Shown here in pieces: positions 42,488-51,999 of a stretch of DNA of 64,000 bases. The number at the start of each line of letters is the position of its first letter. Position 1 is the first letter of the stretch. Source of the stretch: Bacillus kexueae (GTDB lineage Bacteria > Bacillota > Bacilli > Bacillales > Aeribacillaceae); assembly GCF_022809095.1 (NCBI RefSeq), contig NZ_JALAZE010000007.1, positions 1 to 64,000 of the forward strand, in the 5' to 3' direction. Both the position numbers and the translations under genes were made by a program. A model generated the notes under the pieces. That model worked only from the letters and a program-made list of their open reading frames with translations. It was not told the origin of the DNA and did not search any database.

Positions 42488-43939
42488 ATGCCCGCTATAT
42501 CAGGGAATGAGTATATAAAGAGGATCGACGGATTACAGCATGATGTATGGGTGGATGGAAAGAAAATTGTCGGCCCTATTTCCCAACATCTTGCCTATAA
42601 GGGAGCAATGAAATCAAAAGCACGCCTATATGATAAACAACTTCATTCAGATTACTTATCGCATATGACGTTTCCTTCTCCGCTAACAGGTAATCGGGTA
42701 GGTCTTTCTTATTTGGAACCAAAATCAATTGAGGACCTAAGTAAACGAAGGAACATGATTCAAACGTGGGCGAAGGATACGGCTGGAATGATGGGAAGAT
42801 CCCCTGATTATATGAATACAGCATTGATGACCCTTGCTGCGGCGTCATCAATATTAAAAGAACAAGACGCCTTTTACGCTAAAAATCTAATACAATTTTT
42901 TGAAACGGCAAGAGAACAAGATTTGTCTTTTACACATAGCTTCATTAATCCTCAAGTGAATCGTTCATCTGCGTATCAAGAGTCCAGCTCAGAGCCTATC
43001 GCAGCGAAAATTGTAAAGGAAACAAGTGAGGGCATAGTCATTAAAGGTGCACGACTTCTAGCAACAGAAGGGGGGATGACAGATGAAGTCATTGTGCTTC
43101 CTTCTAAAAACATTCCGAGTGGAGAGAAGGAATATGCCTTCTCATGCTCGATACCAAGTAACTCTAGCGGGTTAAAGTTTATTGGTCGTTCTTCCTTTTA
43201 TGGAAGTGAATCCGCCTTCGATCACCCGCTATCGTCTCGATTCGACGAAATGGATACAATCCTTGTTTTCGACAATGTCCTTGTACCTTGGGACCGTGTA
43301 TTTATTTATAACAATGTCCAAATAGCACAAAAAATGTTTCAATTGAGCAGCTTTATTCCTCATACGTTACATCAAGTCATTTGTCGTCAAATTGTGAAGA
43401 CGGAGTTTCTTATTGGAACAGCACAATTGTTAATCACTTCTTTAAATATTTCAGAGTATCACCATATTCAAGAGAAAATAAGTGATATGATTATGGGACT
43501 TGAAACATTAAAGTCGTTACTCTTTCGGGCGGAAAATGAAGCCACCATCGATATGTGGGGAACTACTACACCGAATCGTGATCCCTTATTCGTTGCTGTC
43601 AACTTATTTACAAAGTTATATCCACAGTGGACTCAAATGCTTCAAAGAATCGGTGCAAGTGGTATGATTGCTTTACCAACTGAGAACGATTTCGAATGCG
43701 TGGAGATAAAAGAAGATTTATCCCAATATTTACAAACAAGCACATTGAACGCAAGAGAACGAACTAAATTGTTCCGACTGGCATGGGATTTAACAATGAG
43801 CAATTTTGGCTCAAGACAAACCCTTTATGAGCAGTACTTTTTTGGTGACCCAGAACGCCTTCACTCCAATTTATATTTTGGGTACAATCGTGACCAATAT
43901 ATGGAACAAGTACGTCAATTTCTAAATCGAACAAATTAA
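42488..43939 (+). CDS. 4-hydroxyphenylacetate 3-monooxygenase oxygenase component (HpaB family, YoaI-like)
   Basis: 483 residues. The flavin-dependent aromatic hydroxylase fold is shown by SGNEYIKRID, ...FTHSFINPQVNRS near 163-176, FDNVLVPWDRVFIYNN near 268 and the C-terminal region FGSRQTLYEQYFFGDPERLHS. It hydroxylates 4-hydroxyphenylacetate or a related phenol using reduced FAD. No HpaC-type flavin reductase is next to it. The ATG at 42488 follows AGAGGTG; the frame opens earlier at 42461 without a site. The gene is monocistronic with its own terminator. Confidence 0.85.
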   Translation: MPAISGNEYIKRIDGLQHDVWVDGKKIVGPISQHLAYKGAMKSKARLYDKQLHSDYLSHMTFPSPLTGNRVGLSYLEPKSIEDLSKRRNMIQTWAKDTAGMMGRSPDYMNTALMTLAAASSILKEQDAFYAKNLIQFFETAREQDLSFTHSFINPQVNRSSAYQESSSEPIAAKIVKETSEGIVIKGARLLATEGGMTDEVIVLPSKNIPSGEKEYAFSCSIPSNSSGLKFIGRSSFYGSESAFDHPLSSRFDEMDTILVFDNVLVPWDRVFIYNNVQIAQKMFQLSSFIPHTLHQVICRQIVKTEFLIGTAQLLITSLNISEYHHIQEKISDMIMGLETLKSLLFRAENEATIDMWGTTTPNRDPLFVAVNLFTKLYPQWTQMLQRIGASGMIALPTENDFECVEIKEDLSQYLQTSTLNARERTKLFRLAWDLTMSNFGSRQTLYEQYFFGDPERLHSNLYFGYNRDQYMEQVRQFLNRTN

Positions 43940-43975
43940 AACTTTCTCTTTTCCTTAACTTCCCCTTCAAAAGTT

Positions 43976-44004
43976 AAAGCAGAGCTTCTTTGCTCTGCTT
44001 TTTT
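43976..44004. terminator. Bidirectional terminator after hpaB-like gene
   Basis: AAAGCAGAGC-TTCTTT-GCTCTGCTTT followed by T-run, reaching the convergent stop at 44003. Confidence 0.92.
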
Positions 44005-44251
44005 ACATCTCTCGAACCCATTGAACAATTTTTTTCGTTAAAGGAGTATGTATTTCTTCAACTGTTCGTGAACGAAGTGATTGCGTTAGCCTCTCACCTA
44101 ATGTACTTGTTTCCTCTTCATAAGGGATGATTGTGGACCACTCAATGTCCGGAATGGATACAAGCGTGTATTCTTCTTTTTTGTTTTCATAAAGGTATAC
44201 TTTTTCAACTTTCATTCCTTCATGTACAATGTTCGCTTTTCTAATTTTCAA
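44003..44251 (-). CDS. yueH: YueH-like small protein
   Basis: 82 residues, soluble, with KIRKANIVHEGMKVEKVYLYENKKEE at the start and a basic helical end. Start TTG 44251 after AAAGGAG. Same length as B. subtilis YueH and next to a yueG/gerPF-like gene, which is the main basis for the name. No function known. Confidence 0.6.
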   Translation of the reverse strand: MKIRKANIVHEGMKVEKVYLYENKKEEYTLVSIPDIEWSTIIPYEEETSTLGERLTQSLRSRTVEEIHTPLTKKIVQWVREM

Positions 44252-44308
44252 ATTGATCTCTCCTTTGATTAATTTCCCTACTTATTATTATAAAACAGGT
44301 TGTCAAAC

Positions 44309-44336
44309 GAAAAAAAACCGAGCTTTACTCGGTTCG
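44309..44336 (-). terminator. Terminator for the gerPF-like transcript
   Basis: ACCGAG-TAAAG-CTCGGT followed by T7 on the minus strand. It lies between the spore germination-like gene and yueH. Confidence 0.8.
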
Positions 44337-44381
44337 TTGATTTGGATGATTATCTATCGATTTTTTAAAAGATAATTTTTA

Positions 44382-44546
44382 GGCCTTCTTTTTAAACGAA
44401 GACACCGCAGAGTATCTCGTGAATAGAAGAAAGAATGATCGAATGGGCTGCCCCTAAAAACGATCACATCCTGTACAAGTTCGGAAAGCGTCCGCCTTTC
44501 GCATTTAATGCTATAACTAAAAACAACAATCTTTTAGTAAACAGCC
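44382..44546 (-). repeat. Decayed family A-like repeat remnant
   Basis: The right side reads CAACAATCTTTTAGTAAACAGCC, like a family A end. GGAAAGCGTCCGCCTTTCG inside is the inverse of a block at 12681-12709. The left part is not clearly related. Fills the gap between yueH and the gerPF-like gene. Confidence 0.4.
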
Positions 44547-44562
44547 TCTAATAAAGATCCTA

Positions 44563-44781
44563 TTAGTTGTTTAATACTTGAGACTGGTCACTTACTGACG
44601 GATTAAAAGATGTGGATGAATTTCGAATGTTAACGGTTCTCATCCTATCACCTGTGTTGGATGTCCCAGCACCTAACGCGACCTTTACGTTTGCCTTTGG
44701 CGAAATGGAAAATGTATCGCCCACCTTAAATGCCCCGCTTCCAACTCTTTCAACTTCAATTGCACCTACTAATGCAGGCAT
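44563..44781 (-). CDS. yueG: Spore germination protein GerPA/GerPF-like (YueG)
   Basis: 72 residues of the GerPA/GerPF family: MPALVGAIEVERVGSGAFKV followed by GDTFSISPKANVK and a Gly/Ser/Asn-rich tail. These spore coat-associated proteins help germinants pass the coat. Start at ATG 44781, four nt after GAGGTGAT; the longer frame to 44823 is not supported. Probably transcribed in the mother cell, though no sigma-K box could be fixed. Confidence 0.85.
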   Translation of the reverse strand: MPALVGAIEVERVGSGAFKVGDTFSISPKANVKVALGAGTSNTGDRMRTVNIRNSSTSFNPSVSDQSQVLNN

Positions 44782-44909
44782 TATAATCACCTCGATGTAT
44801 TTAACTCCTTTTACAATATGCAACTTTAACTAGGCGAGTGACGATTACCTTGAAGGGCTTTCCAATTTTTTAACGAATATAATAAAAAAAGTTAGAGAGA
44901 GGGTACTTT

Positions 44910-45467
44910 ATGTTTATTTTACCGGTTAATCACACGACGTATATCCAATTACTACAGCTCCATCATGCGAATGAGTTATTTCAACTCGTTAATCAAAATC
45001 GGAAGCACCTTCGGCAATGGCTCCCGTGGGTAGATAATATGAGGTCACCCCAAGACTATGAAACCATTATCCCTATGTGGCTTGATCAATTTGCCAATAA
45101 TAACGGATTTCAAGGAGGAATCCGATATAACGGACAGCTAGCTGGCATGCTCGGCCTTCACTATATTGATTGGAATAACCGAAAAACAAGTATTGGATAC
45201 TTTTTAGCCGAACCATTCGAAGGAAGAGGGATAATGACACAATGTGTACAACAAGTGATTGAGTATGCTTTTTTCGAATTGGATTTAAATCGAGTAGAAA
45301 TACGATGCGGTGTTCAAAATAAAAAAAGCCGAGCTATACCTGAACGCCTAGGATTTCAACAAGAAGGGATTGTAAAAGAGGATGAGTGGTTATATGATCA
45401 TTACCACGATATTGTCATTTACGGACTTGTACAAAAAGATTACATCAAGCAAAAAAGACAGCCTTAA
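44910..45467 (+). CDS. RimJ/RimL-type N-acetyltransferase (YdaF-like)
   Basis: 185-residue GNAT protein of the ribosomal-protein N-acetyltransferase group. RQWLPWVDN near 34-42, IGYFLAEPFEGRGIMTQCV with the acetyl-CoA loop (E-G-R-G-I-M), then LNRVEIRCGVQNKKSRAIPERLGFQQEG, the hallmark end. B. subtilis YdaF has the same length. Substrate: probably the N-terminus of a ribosomal or other protein. AGAGAGGGT precedes the ATG. Confidence 0.83.
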   Translation: MFILPVNHTTYIQLLQLHHANELFQLVNQNRKHLRQWLPWVDNMRSPQDYETIIPMWLDQFANNNGFQGGIRYNGQLAGMLGLHYIDWNNRKTSIGYFLAEPFEGRGIMTQCVQQVIEYAFFELDLNRVEIRCGVQNKKSRAIPERLGFQQEGIVKEDEWLYDHYHDIVIYGLVQKDYIKQKRQP

Positions 45468-45479
45468 AAAAATCATTGT

Positions 45480-45508
45480 AAAATCCACCGAACATTTGGT
45501 GGATTTTA
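45480..45508. terminator. Bidirectional terminator
   Basis: AAAATCCACC-GAACATTT-GGTGGATTTT with flanking A- and T-runs between convergent genes. Confidence 0.88.
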
Positions 45509-46036
45509 TACGGTTTTAATTAGGGGCTGCCGAAACTGTTCAACCTTTTGATCAAGCTCTTTAATTTTTTCGATTGCCACTTTCTTCTCTATCGTTTTGT
45601 AATGATGGCCGCCACCTGGTTCTTCGTCCATTTCATCGGCTTTTCTCACAACCTTTTGAAGTGCATTTTGCTTTAACTGACCTTCTGGCAAGTAAGAATC
45701 CGTATGCAACAAGATAGCCAACGCAATCTGCTTTGCTGATTTCGGATTTTCCCCTAGTCTGATTAGCAGTTTATGAGCACGCTCCGCCCCTTTAATGGCG
45801 TGGATATCATTTTTCTTATATAACTCATAATCCCACTTTCCGTCAGTATACCATTCATAATGGCCGATATCATGCAATAGTGCAGCTTTTGTAGCTAAAT
45901 CAGGATCGACTTGATATTGAATGGCTAATGCATAAGCATTTTGCGCCGTTTGAATCGCATGGGCAACACCCGAACGTGTTAAATACTTTTGAGCGATTGG
46001 ATGGGTGAAAACATCCATTAATGTTACCTTTCTCAC
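45506..46036 (-). CDS. yueE: HD-domain phosphohydrolase (YueE-like)
   Basis: About 176 residues. The HD motif is complete: H in GVAHAIQTAQ, LLHDIGHYEW (HD pair) and a distal Asp in RKADEMDEE; HTDSYLPEGQ lies between. Such proteins hydrolyse phosphate esters; the substrate is unknown. GTG 46036 is 6-7 nt from AGGAGG; ATG 46018 with AAAGGTAAC is an alternative. Location near the benzil reductase agrees with yueE next to yueD. Confidence 0.8.
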   Translation of the reverse strand: MRKVTLMDVFTHPIAQKYLTRSGVAHAIQTAQNAYALAIQYQVDPDLATKAALLHDIGHYEWYTDGKWDYELYKKNDIHAIKGAERAHKLLIRLGENPKSAKQIALAILLHTDSYLPEGQLKQNALQKVVRKADEMDEEPGGGHHYKTIEKKVAIEKIKELDQKVEQFRQPLIKTV

Positions 46037-46227
46037 AACCATCCCTCCTAAGTTTTTCTGTTTAGAATATCATATGACAGTCGAAGTTGCAACGGTCTTG
46101 TTAGATATCAAAATGTATGAATGTCAGAGAAATTCAGAACCAAATTTACGAATCTGTAAAACAATGATTGTATTAATACATATGGACATAACTGTTAATG
46201 TATGAAAAATAGAGAAGGGAATTGAAA

Positions 46228-47580
46228 TCACCTTCTCCATTTCAACAAAAATTGAACACCCTTATCTGTATTTTCAGCCGTTAATACCGCTCCGTGCAAA
46301 TCTGCTATCCGTTTCATGATGACGAGTCCCAACCCGAAATGCCCCTTTGTTCCTTTCATGTAGGGTTGGAAGAGATACGGTAGAATCTTTTGTTCAAAGG
46401 GCTCTCCATCATTCGTAAATACTCCTTGAAGCCCTTCCTCTGTTTCAGTAATGGTTAACGAGATATGTGTCTTCGCAAATTTGAAGAAGTTATCAATTAA
46501 GTTTTCAAAAAATGTATTCCATTGTTCAGGATCGCCTATCACTGTTACGTCCTGTAATTCTGTCGAGATTTGAATGTCCTTCCGTTTTCCTTGAAATCGA
46601 AATAAGACCCTTTCGATAACTTCCTTCAGATTTACCTGTTCTTTGACCGTCCCTTTTGTCTTTAAATAATCAAGTTTCGTTAAATACAACAATGCTTTTA
46701 TTTTCTTCTCAAGCAAAACAGCCTCTTGTTCAATAATATCGACTGTACCTTCTAGCGTTTCAGCAGGATATACACCATCTTTAATGGCATCCGCATAAGA
46801 TCGAATGACCATAACAGGTGTTTTCAAATCATGGGAAATATGCTGTAACATATTTTGTTGCATCTCATCTTGAGCTTTCAGCTGCTTTCTCATAATATCT
46901 ATTGAATTGGCAAGAGTCCCAATTTCATCTTGCCGTTCAAGTTTCAGTTCTAAATCCCAATTCCGTTTGGATAATTGATGGACATAATTTTTAATGATTA
47001 CTAACGGTTTCACGAACCAATTAGATAAGAAAAAGGAGATGAAGACGCCACTAACTAAAATCAGAAAGAGAATTAAATAAATTCTCTTTAACAACGTTTT
47101 GACTAATTCATTCCGATAAGCATCCCATAGATATGAAACTTGATAAACTGGTACACCATTAAAATTCCTTTTCGATATCACATATAACATTTCTTGGCCA
47201 TTGACATCGAGTTCGTAACGCTTTGATGTTTCATCTTGATTAATGGCTTGTTGATATAAGACGCGTAAAGCAGAACGGGGCAGATTAGCACCTTGATAAA
47301 TGGTTCCATTCGATTGAATATACACGTGTTGTACGGAACGTAACGTCTGTATTTCAGGTTCAGTTGGGAGTTCAGACAACTCACTTTTCGTCGAAATAAG
47401 CCCCTGTGCATCCTCAATGGATTTAAACATTTCATTTGTAAAGAACGAATTGAGCGTCGAAGGAATGATGAGTACAAACGCAAGTCCAATAAATAAAATA
47501 AAGCTAATCAAAATAATGAGCATCTGTTGTTGAATCGGCCTATTTTTAATCTGCTTCAATGAGGCGATAGCCATATCCAT
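46228..47580 (-). CDS. cssS: Sensor histidine kinase CssS (secretion stress)
   Basis: 450 residues. Transmembrane helix near 17-38, an extracytoplasmic sensor loop to about 165, second helix near 168-190, HAMP, HisKA with the phosphorylated His in LQHISHDLKTPVMVIRSYA, and HATPase with NLIDNFFKFAK and GHFGLGLVIMKRIA. CssS senses misfolded secreted proteins and, with CssR, drives htrA/htrB in B. subtilis. Overlaps the 3' end of cssR by 35 bp; a TTG at 47559 is an alternative start that would give MKQIKNRP. Confidence 0.86.
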   Translation of the reverse strand: MDMAIASLKQIKNRPIQQQMLIILISFILFIGLAFVLIIPSTLNSFFTNEMFKSIEDAQGLISTKSELSELPTEPEIQTLRSVQHVYIQSNGTIYQGANLPRSALRVLYQQAINQDETSKRYELDVNGQEMLYVISKRNFNGVPVYQVSYLWDAYRNELVKTLLKRIYLILFLILVSGVFISFFLSNWFVKPLVIIKNYVHQLSKRNWDLELKLERQDEIGTLANSIDIMRKQLKAQDEMQQNMLQHISHDLKTPVMVIRSYADAIKDGVYPAETLEGTVDIIEQEAVLLEKKIKALLYLTKLDYLKTKGTVKEQVNLKEVIERVLFRFQGKRKDIQISTELQDVTVIGDPEQWNTFFENLIDNFFKFAKTHISLTITETEEGLQGVFTNDGEPFEQKILPYLFQPYMKGTKGHFGLGLVIMKRIADLHGAVLTAENTDKGVQFLLKWRR

Positions 47581-48214
47581 ACACCGTCTCTAAACGTAAT
47601 TTTGCCATTTTTTTGCGTAACCTCCGAACAAGGTCATCCACTACTCGATCAGAGCCAAAATAATCTTGTCCCCATATTAACGTCAGTATTTCTTCTCGTG
47701 AATATGCTCTGCCAATATTTTTAACAAACAATGCAAAAAGTTCATATTCTTTCGCTGTTAAAAGCACAGGTTCTCCATCTTGTAATACGATTCGCTTCTC
47801 TTCATCTAATTGATACATCGCATAGTGGATAAGTTTCGCTTGTTCAGGGTACACGCGCTTTAATATTTTTTGACAACGAATGACTAGTTCTTTTGGCAAA
47901 AATGGTTTCGCTAAATAATCATCACTTCCAAGCTCTAATCCTAAAATTCGATCTAAATCTGCATCGCGAGCACTAATAAATATGACAGGTACATCTTGAT
48001 TATCCTTCTTAATCTCTTTAATCAATTGATAACCGTCAATATCGGGAAGCATGATATCTAAAACCCAAAGATGAGGCTTTTCACCGTATACGGCCTCTAT
48101 TGCCGAATGTCCATCAAAAAAGGAAAGAACTTCATACCCTTCTTTTTCTAAATACCCTTTTAATATAAGATGTAAATGCTTTTCATCTTCCACTAAGTGA
48201 ATCCGAAACCCCAT
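47546..48214 (-). CDS. cssR: Response regulator CssR (OmpR family)
   Basis: 222 residues. The receiver has VEDEKHL, phosphoacceptor Asp in LWVLDIMLPDIDGYQLIKEI, and VIFISARDADLDRILGLELG, then LAKPFLPKEL. A winged-helix DNA-binding domain ends FGSDRVVDDLVRRLRKKM...YGYGYRL. These stretches are nearly identical to B. subtilis CssR. Start at ATG 48214 after GAGGAAATGAGC. Forms an operon with cssS and lies just after the benzil reductase gene. Confidence 0.9.
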   Translation of the reverse strand: MGFRIHLVEDEKHLHLILKGYLEKEGYEVLSFFDGHSAIEAVYGEKPHLWVLDIMLPDIDGYQLIKEIKKDNQDVPVIFISARDADLDRILGLELGSDDYLAKPFLPKELVIRCQKILKRVYPEQAKLIHYAMYQLDEEKRIVLQDGEPVLLTAKEYELFALFVKNIGRAYSREEILTLIWGQDYFGSDRVVDDLVRRLRKKMAKLRLETVYGYGYRLIEAD

Positions 48215-48230
48215 GCTCATTTCCTCTTTT

Positions 48231-48983
48231 CTACAATAATTCACGAATATGATAAATTTCTCCACTTATAATTTGTGATTTTAAAAGTTCCATTAACTTC
48301 TCTGCCACAATTTGCGGTGAACGAAGCTGTCCTTCCTTATAATAGCTTTTGAATGTCTCCAGCGCTTGAAAGTTTTCTTGATCAGATGAACGAATTGTTT
48401 CTTGCATGGAAGTATCCATAATTCCTGGAGAAAATCCAATAACTTGTATCGGGTTCTCCTCGTTTTCCTGTTCAAGTGCAAAAGATTTTGTAAATAAATC
48501 TAGACCAGCCTTTGTACTTCCATACGCGCTCCATCCGTGCATTGGGCGATTAGCAGCTCCAGAAGTTACATGAACGACTGTCTTCTTTCCATTAAACGAT
48601 TGAGTCCAATTAGCAAAGGCGTTCGCTAACATCATCGGAGCAAGATAATTCACATGAACACTCGTTGTCAACTGCTCTTCATCCATCTTTCCAACCCGCT
48701 TAATCGGTTCAACAACACCAGCGTTTTGGATAAACGTTATGGAAGATGCTGAAGCTAAGTCCACTTTTTCTATCACACGTTGAAAAAGAGCATTCAACAT
48801 ATCAACTTTTGCTAAATCTCCTTCAACAAAATGATAAGGTGTATTATACTTCTTCGCTTCTTCTTTAAGTGCTTTGTTTTCATTTCTTGAGATCCCAATA
48901 ATCACAGCATCAGTCTTCATTACTTCTCGAACAAGCGCTTCTCCTAATCCTTTTGAAATACCTGTAATAATGTAGTAATTCAT
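48231..48983 (-). CDS. yueD: Short-chain dehydrogenase, (S)-benzoin-forming benzil reductase YueD
   Basis: 250 residues. The SDR cofactor motif is YIITGISKGLGEALV. The NAG-type stretch is FIQNAGV near 88, and the catalytic Ser-Tyr-Lys are in HVTSGAA...GWSAYGSTKAGLD. B. subtilis/B. cereus YueD-type enzymes reduce benzil and other diketones with NADPH. ATG 48983 has AAAAGGAG 7 nt before it. It precedes cssR by 16 bp and may be in one transcript with cssRS. Confidence 0.87.
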   Translation of the reverse strand: MNYYIITGISKGLGEALVREVMKTDAVIIGISRNENKALKEEAKKYNTPYHFVEGDLAKVDMLNALFQRVIEKVDLASASSITFIQNAGVVEPIKRVGKMDEEQLTTSVHVNYLAPMMLANAFANWTQSFNGKKTVVHVTSGAANRPMHGWSAYGSTKAGLDLFTKSFALEQENEENPIQVIGFSPGIMDTSMQETIRSSDQENFQALETFKSYYKEGQLRSPQIVAEKLMELLKSQIISGEIYHIRELL

Positions 48984-49032
48984 AAACACACTCCTTTTAC
49001 CCCTATTTTAAATAATCGACGCAAAAAAGAAA

Positions 49033-49057
49033 AAGGATAAGCAAGATGCTTATCCTT
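49033..49057 (-). terminator. Terminator of the AGCS symporter gene
   Basis: AAGGATAAGCA / TGCTTATCCTT perfect stem followed by a T-rich tail on the minus strand. Confidence 0.88.
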
Positions 49058-49059
49058 CA

Positions 49060-50460
49060 TTAACTCGCTCTTTTCCATTCTGTTTTTCGGTAATGATTCT
49101 CGAAATAGTCGTTTGTCTCATTCACGACCACTTTCCAAAGTAGAAGTAGCGCCACTAAGTTCGGAATCATCATAAGTGCGTTCGCTACGTCTGCGAATGC
49201 CCAAACGAGCGACAAGTTAGCTACTGCGCCTAATCCACAAGCAAGTATGTAGACGAAGCGATATCCTAAAATACCCTTCGTACCTACTAAATACTCGAAG
49301 CATTTTTCACCATAAACATACCAACCAACAATAGTTGAAAAACCGAAGAAAATAACCGAGAATGCAACGATGTATTCACCCGCTTTTCCTAATACGGCAC
49401 TGAACGCAGCAGAAGTTAAAGCTCCCCCATCAAGGCTTGGGTCATGTGTAACACCAGAAATTAATCCGCCAGTCGCATCCCAAAAACCTGTAATTACTAA
49501 TACTAAACCAGTCATTGTACAAACTATGATTGTTACGATGAACGTTCCTGTCATAGCTACGAGTGCTTGTTTAACAGGATGCTCTGCTTTCGCATTCCCT
49601 GCAATGAGGGCCGCCGTCCCTAAACCTGCCTCATTAGAGAAAATTCCACGCGATACACCACTTCGTACAGCTTCCATTACGACAATACCGGCAAATCCTC
49701 CTGTTGCAGCCACCGGATTAAACGCATAATGAAAAATAATTCCAAACGCTGGAATGATTTGATCAACATTCACAGCTAGAATAATGATTGCTCCACCTAT
49801 GTATAGAACTGCCATAATCGGAACGAAAAATCCAGCTACCGTACTGATTCGTTGAATTCCACCGAAAACAATGAGTGCGGTTAATACTGCTAGAACAATC
49901 CCTGTTACCCATCCATTTATTCCAAAACTATCATGTACAACATCAGCAATTGTATTCGATTGAACACTGTTTCCAATCCCGAGCGCTGCAAAAGCACCGA
50001 AGCCCGCAAAAGCAATCGCTAAAAAGCGAAACTTCTTTCCTAGTCCTCTCTCGACATAATACATGGGACCACTTGAGAATTCACCTTTGTCATTTTTAAC
50101 ACGATATTTCATCGCCAATAGGGCTTCAGCATATTTCGTAGCCATACCTAGAAGACCGACGATCCACATCCAAAAGATCGCTCCTGGTCCTCCTAACGTG
50201 ACAGCTGTGGCAACCCCAGCAATATTTCCATTTCCAATTGTTGCCGCAAGCGCTGTCATCAAAGCTTTAAAGTTACTAACATCGCCTTCAGCTTCCTTCG
50301 ACTCATGCCTATTCGTGAATCCAAGTTCAAATGCATATTTCAATCTTCTAAACTGTAATCCTTTCAAAACGACTGTTAGAAATAACCCCGTTCCAAATAA
50401 TAGAATCAAACTGGGGGTTCCCCATAACAGTCCACTTATTTTGTTTAGCATGTCCATCAT
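49060..50460 (-). CDS. Sodium:alanine symporter family (AGCS) protein
   Basis: About 466 residues with ten or so transmembrane helices. AGCS markers: ALAATIGNGNIAGVATAVTLGGPGA near 70-95 (split motif), KYAEALLAMKYRV, and SGVSRGIFSNEAGLGTAALIAG. It imports alanine (or glycine) with sodium. Start ATG 50460 is 9 nt after GAGAGGTG; GTG 50472 is also open. It neighbours the alanine dehydrogenase and its activator, which strongly suggests alanine as substrate. A candidate promoter and a terminator bracket the gene. Confidence 0.9.
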   Translation of the reverse strand: MMDMLNKISGLLWGTPSLILLFGTGLFLTVVLKGLQFRRLKYAFELGFTNRHESKEAEGDVSNFKALMTALAATIGNGNIAGVATAVTLGGPGAIFWMWIVGLLGMATKYAEALLAMKYRVKNDKGEFSSGPMYYVERGLGKKFRFLAIAFAGFGAFAALGIGNSVQSNTIADVVHDSFGINGWVTGIVLAVLTALIVFGGIQRISTVAGFFVPIMAVLYIGGAIIILAVNVDQIIPAFGIIFHYAFNPVAATGGFAGIVVMEAVRSGVSRGIFSNEAGLGTAALIAGNAKAEHPVKQALVAMTGTFIVTIIVCTMTGLVLVITGFWDATGGLISGVTHDPSLDGGALTSAAFSAVLGKAGEYIVAFSVIFFGFSTIVGWYVYGEKCFEYLVGTKGILGYRFVYILACGLGAVANLSLVWAFADVANALMMIPNLVALLLLWKVVVNETNDYFENHYRKTEWKRAS

Positions 50461-50502
50461 GTCTGAAAACACCTCTCGTCCGCTTCTTTGATAACGCTTT
50501 CA

Positions 50503-50532
50503 CTTATATAAATATAATAAAATTTTTGACAA
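50503..50532 (-). promoter_or_regulatory. Possible promoter of the AGCS gene
   Basis: On the minus strand TTGTCA (50532-50527), 18 bp, TATAAG (50508-50503). The remaining gap to adeR (to 50778) is AT-rich and shows no gene. Confidence 0.5.
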
Positions 50533-50778
50533 TATTTTGTTTTGTGAAATTCATCAAAATATAGTTCTTACTTTTGTTTAATTTCACAACATAATTTATA
50601 ATAATATTAGAAGGATTGGGTTGTCAAAGTAATTTTTTCAATCATTCTTCCCATTCATACCATCTATTTCAAATAATTTCTAAAAATGGTTTGTGGATAA
50701 GTACATTATTCGTTCTTTATTCTCCTTTATTCAATATAGTCAAATAATTTTTACCTATAGGTGAAAGGGTTGATAGAA

Positions 50779-51999
50779 ATGAGAGACCCCTTTAAATACA
50801 GTTTCGATCGATTAGAGGATATTGCTGAGAGAATTAGCGAGGTACTGGAATGTCCGATAACGATTGAGGATGTGAATCATCGCCTCCTTGCTTATAGTAC
50901 ACATGATGATTGTACGGACCCAGCTCGAATATCTACCATTATTGGACGTCGCGTCCCAGAAAAAGTCATCAATAGCTTATGGAAAGACGGAGTTATTCCT
51001 AAGCTCTTGGAAACAGACGAACCGGTCCGAGTGAAGCAAATTGATGAAGTAGGGCTTGGAGATCGAGTTGCGATTTCCATTTGGCGAAATAATGAGGTTC
51101 TTGGTTTTATCTGGGCACTTGAAATAAAGAAAACACTTTCAGACGAAGAGCTTGAGTTATTAAAAATGGCTGCTCAAGCTGTTAAAAATAAATTATTGAA
51201 TCTTCATGCTCGTAAAACGAAACGAGAAGAACGAAATCAAGAGTTTTTTTGGAAGCTTTTAACTGGACATATCTCAAATGAAACTGAGATGCAAGAAGGC
51301 TTTCATAAAGTTCATGTTTCCATACCGTCAGTTTATTCCGTATTGATTTGCAAGCTTCAAACTGAGATTACCGATTCAATCGAAAAACAATTGCAATATT
51401 TATTAGAAACTACACAAAAAGTGCAAACGTTATTGTGGACGACAGACTATGACCAAGTCATCATGCTTATCGCACCGGATGAAAAGCAGCCACTCCAAGA
51501 TTTAAAATTGTTTTTGCAATGGACCGTAACACAATTAAAGGAACGCTTTATGATCCAGCAAGTGCGGACAAGCATCGGTGGCATTTACACAAATTTATCG
51601 AATATCGAAAAAAGCTATCGAGAAGCACTTTCGGTATTATCAATTAAAGACCGCTTTCCAGCGGAGACAGAAGACCTAGATTCCTACGCTGAACTAGGGA
51701 TTTATCAATATCTGGACCTTTTCTATGAAAAACGCAAGAATGATGGCTTTGTGAATTATTCACTAAATAAATTAAAAGAATATGATAAGAAACATCATAC
51801 AAACTTAGTTGAGACATTAGAAGTTTATTTAGATCACGACAGCAATGTGAATGCAGCTGCCCAAAAACTCAATGTCCATATCAATACGCTTAGTTATAGG
51901 CTTAAACGAATAAAACAAATTGCCGAAATAGACCTAGAAAACCCAAACCATAAAATGACCATGTACTTAGATATGAAAGTAGACAAAATGCATTTGTGA
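50779..51999 (+). CDS. adeR: PucR/CdaR-type transcriptional activator AdeR
   Basis: 406 residues. A GAF-like sensor region occupies the first 150 residues (LECPITIEDVNHRLLAYSTHD). A GGDEF-like CdaR central domain follows, then a C-terminal PucR-type HTH (HDSNVNAAAQKLNVHINTLS and YRLKRIKQ). In B. subtilis AdeR (YukF) activates ald for alanine use. Here it sits directly before ald, on the same strand, with a terminator and an inverted repeat between. ATG 50779 has AAAGGG 9 nt upstream. Confidence 0.85.
   Translation: MRDPFKYSFDRLEDIAERISEVLECPITIEDVNHRLLAYSTHDDCTDPARISTIIGRRVPEKVINSLWKDGVIPKLLETDEPVRVKQIDEVGLGDRVAISIWRNNEVLGFIWALEIKKTLSDEELELLKMAAQAVKNKLLNLHARKTKREERNQEFFWKLLTGHISNETEMQEGFHKVHVSIPSVYSVLICKLQTEITDSIEKQLQYLLETTQKVQTLLWTTDYDQVIMLIAPDEKQPLQDLKLFLQWTVTQLKERFMIQQVRTSIGGIYTNLSNIEKSYREALSVLSIKDRFPAETEDLDSYAELGIYQYLDLFYEKRKNDGFVNYSLNKLKEYDKKHHTNLVETLEVYLDHDSNVNAAAQKLNVHINTLSYRLKRIKQIAEIDLENPNHKMTMYLDMKVDKMHL

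Noticed and set aside
49370-50491. Long plus-strand frames antisense to the AGCS symporter
   Set aside because: Typical mirror frames of a membrane-protein gene; no ribosome binding sites, and the minus-strand gene has clear family motifs.
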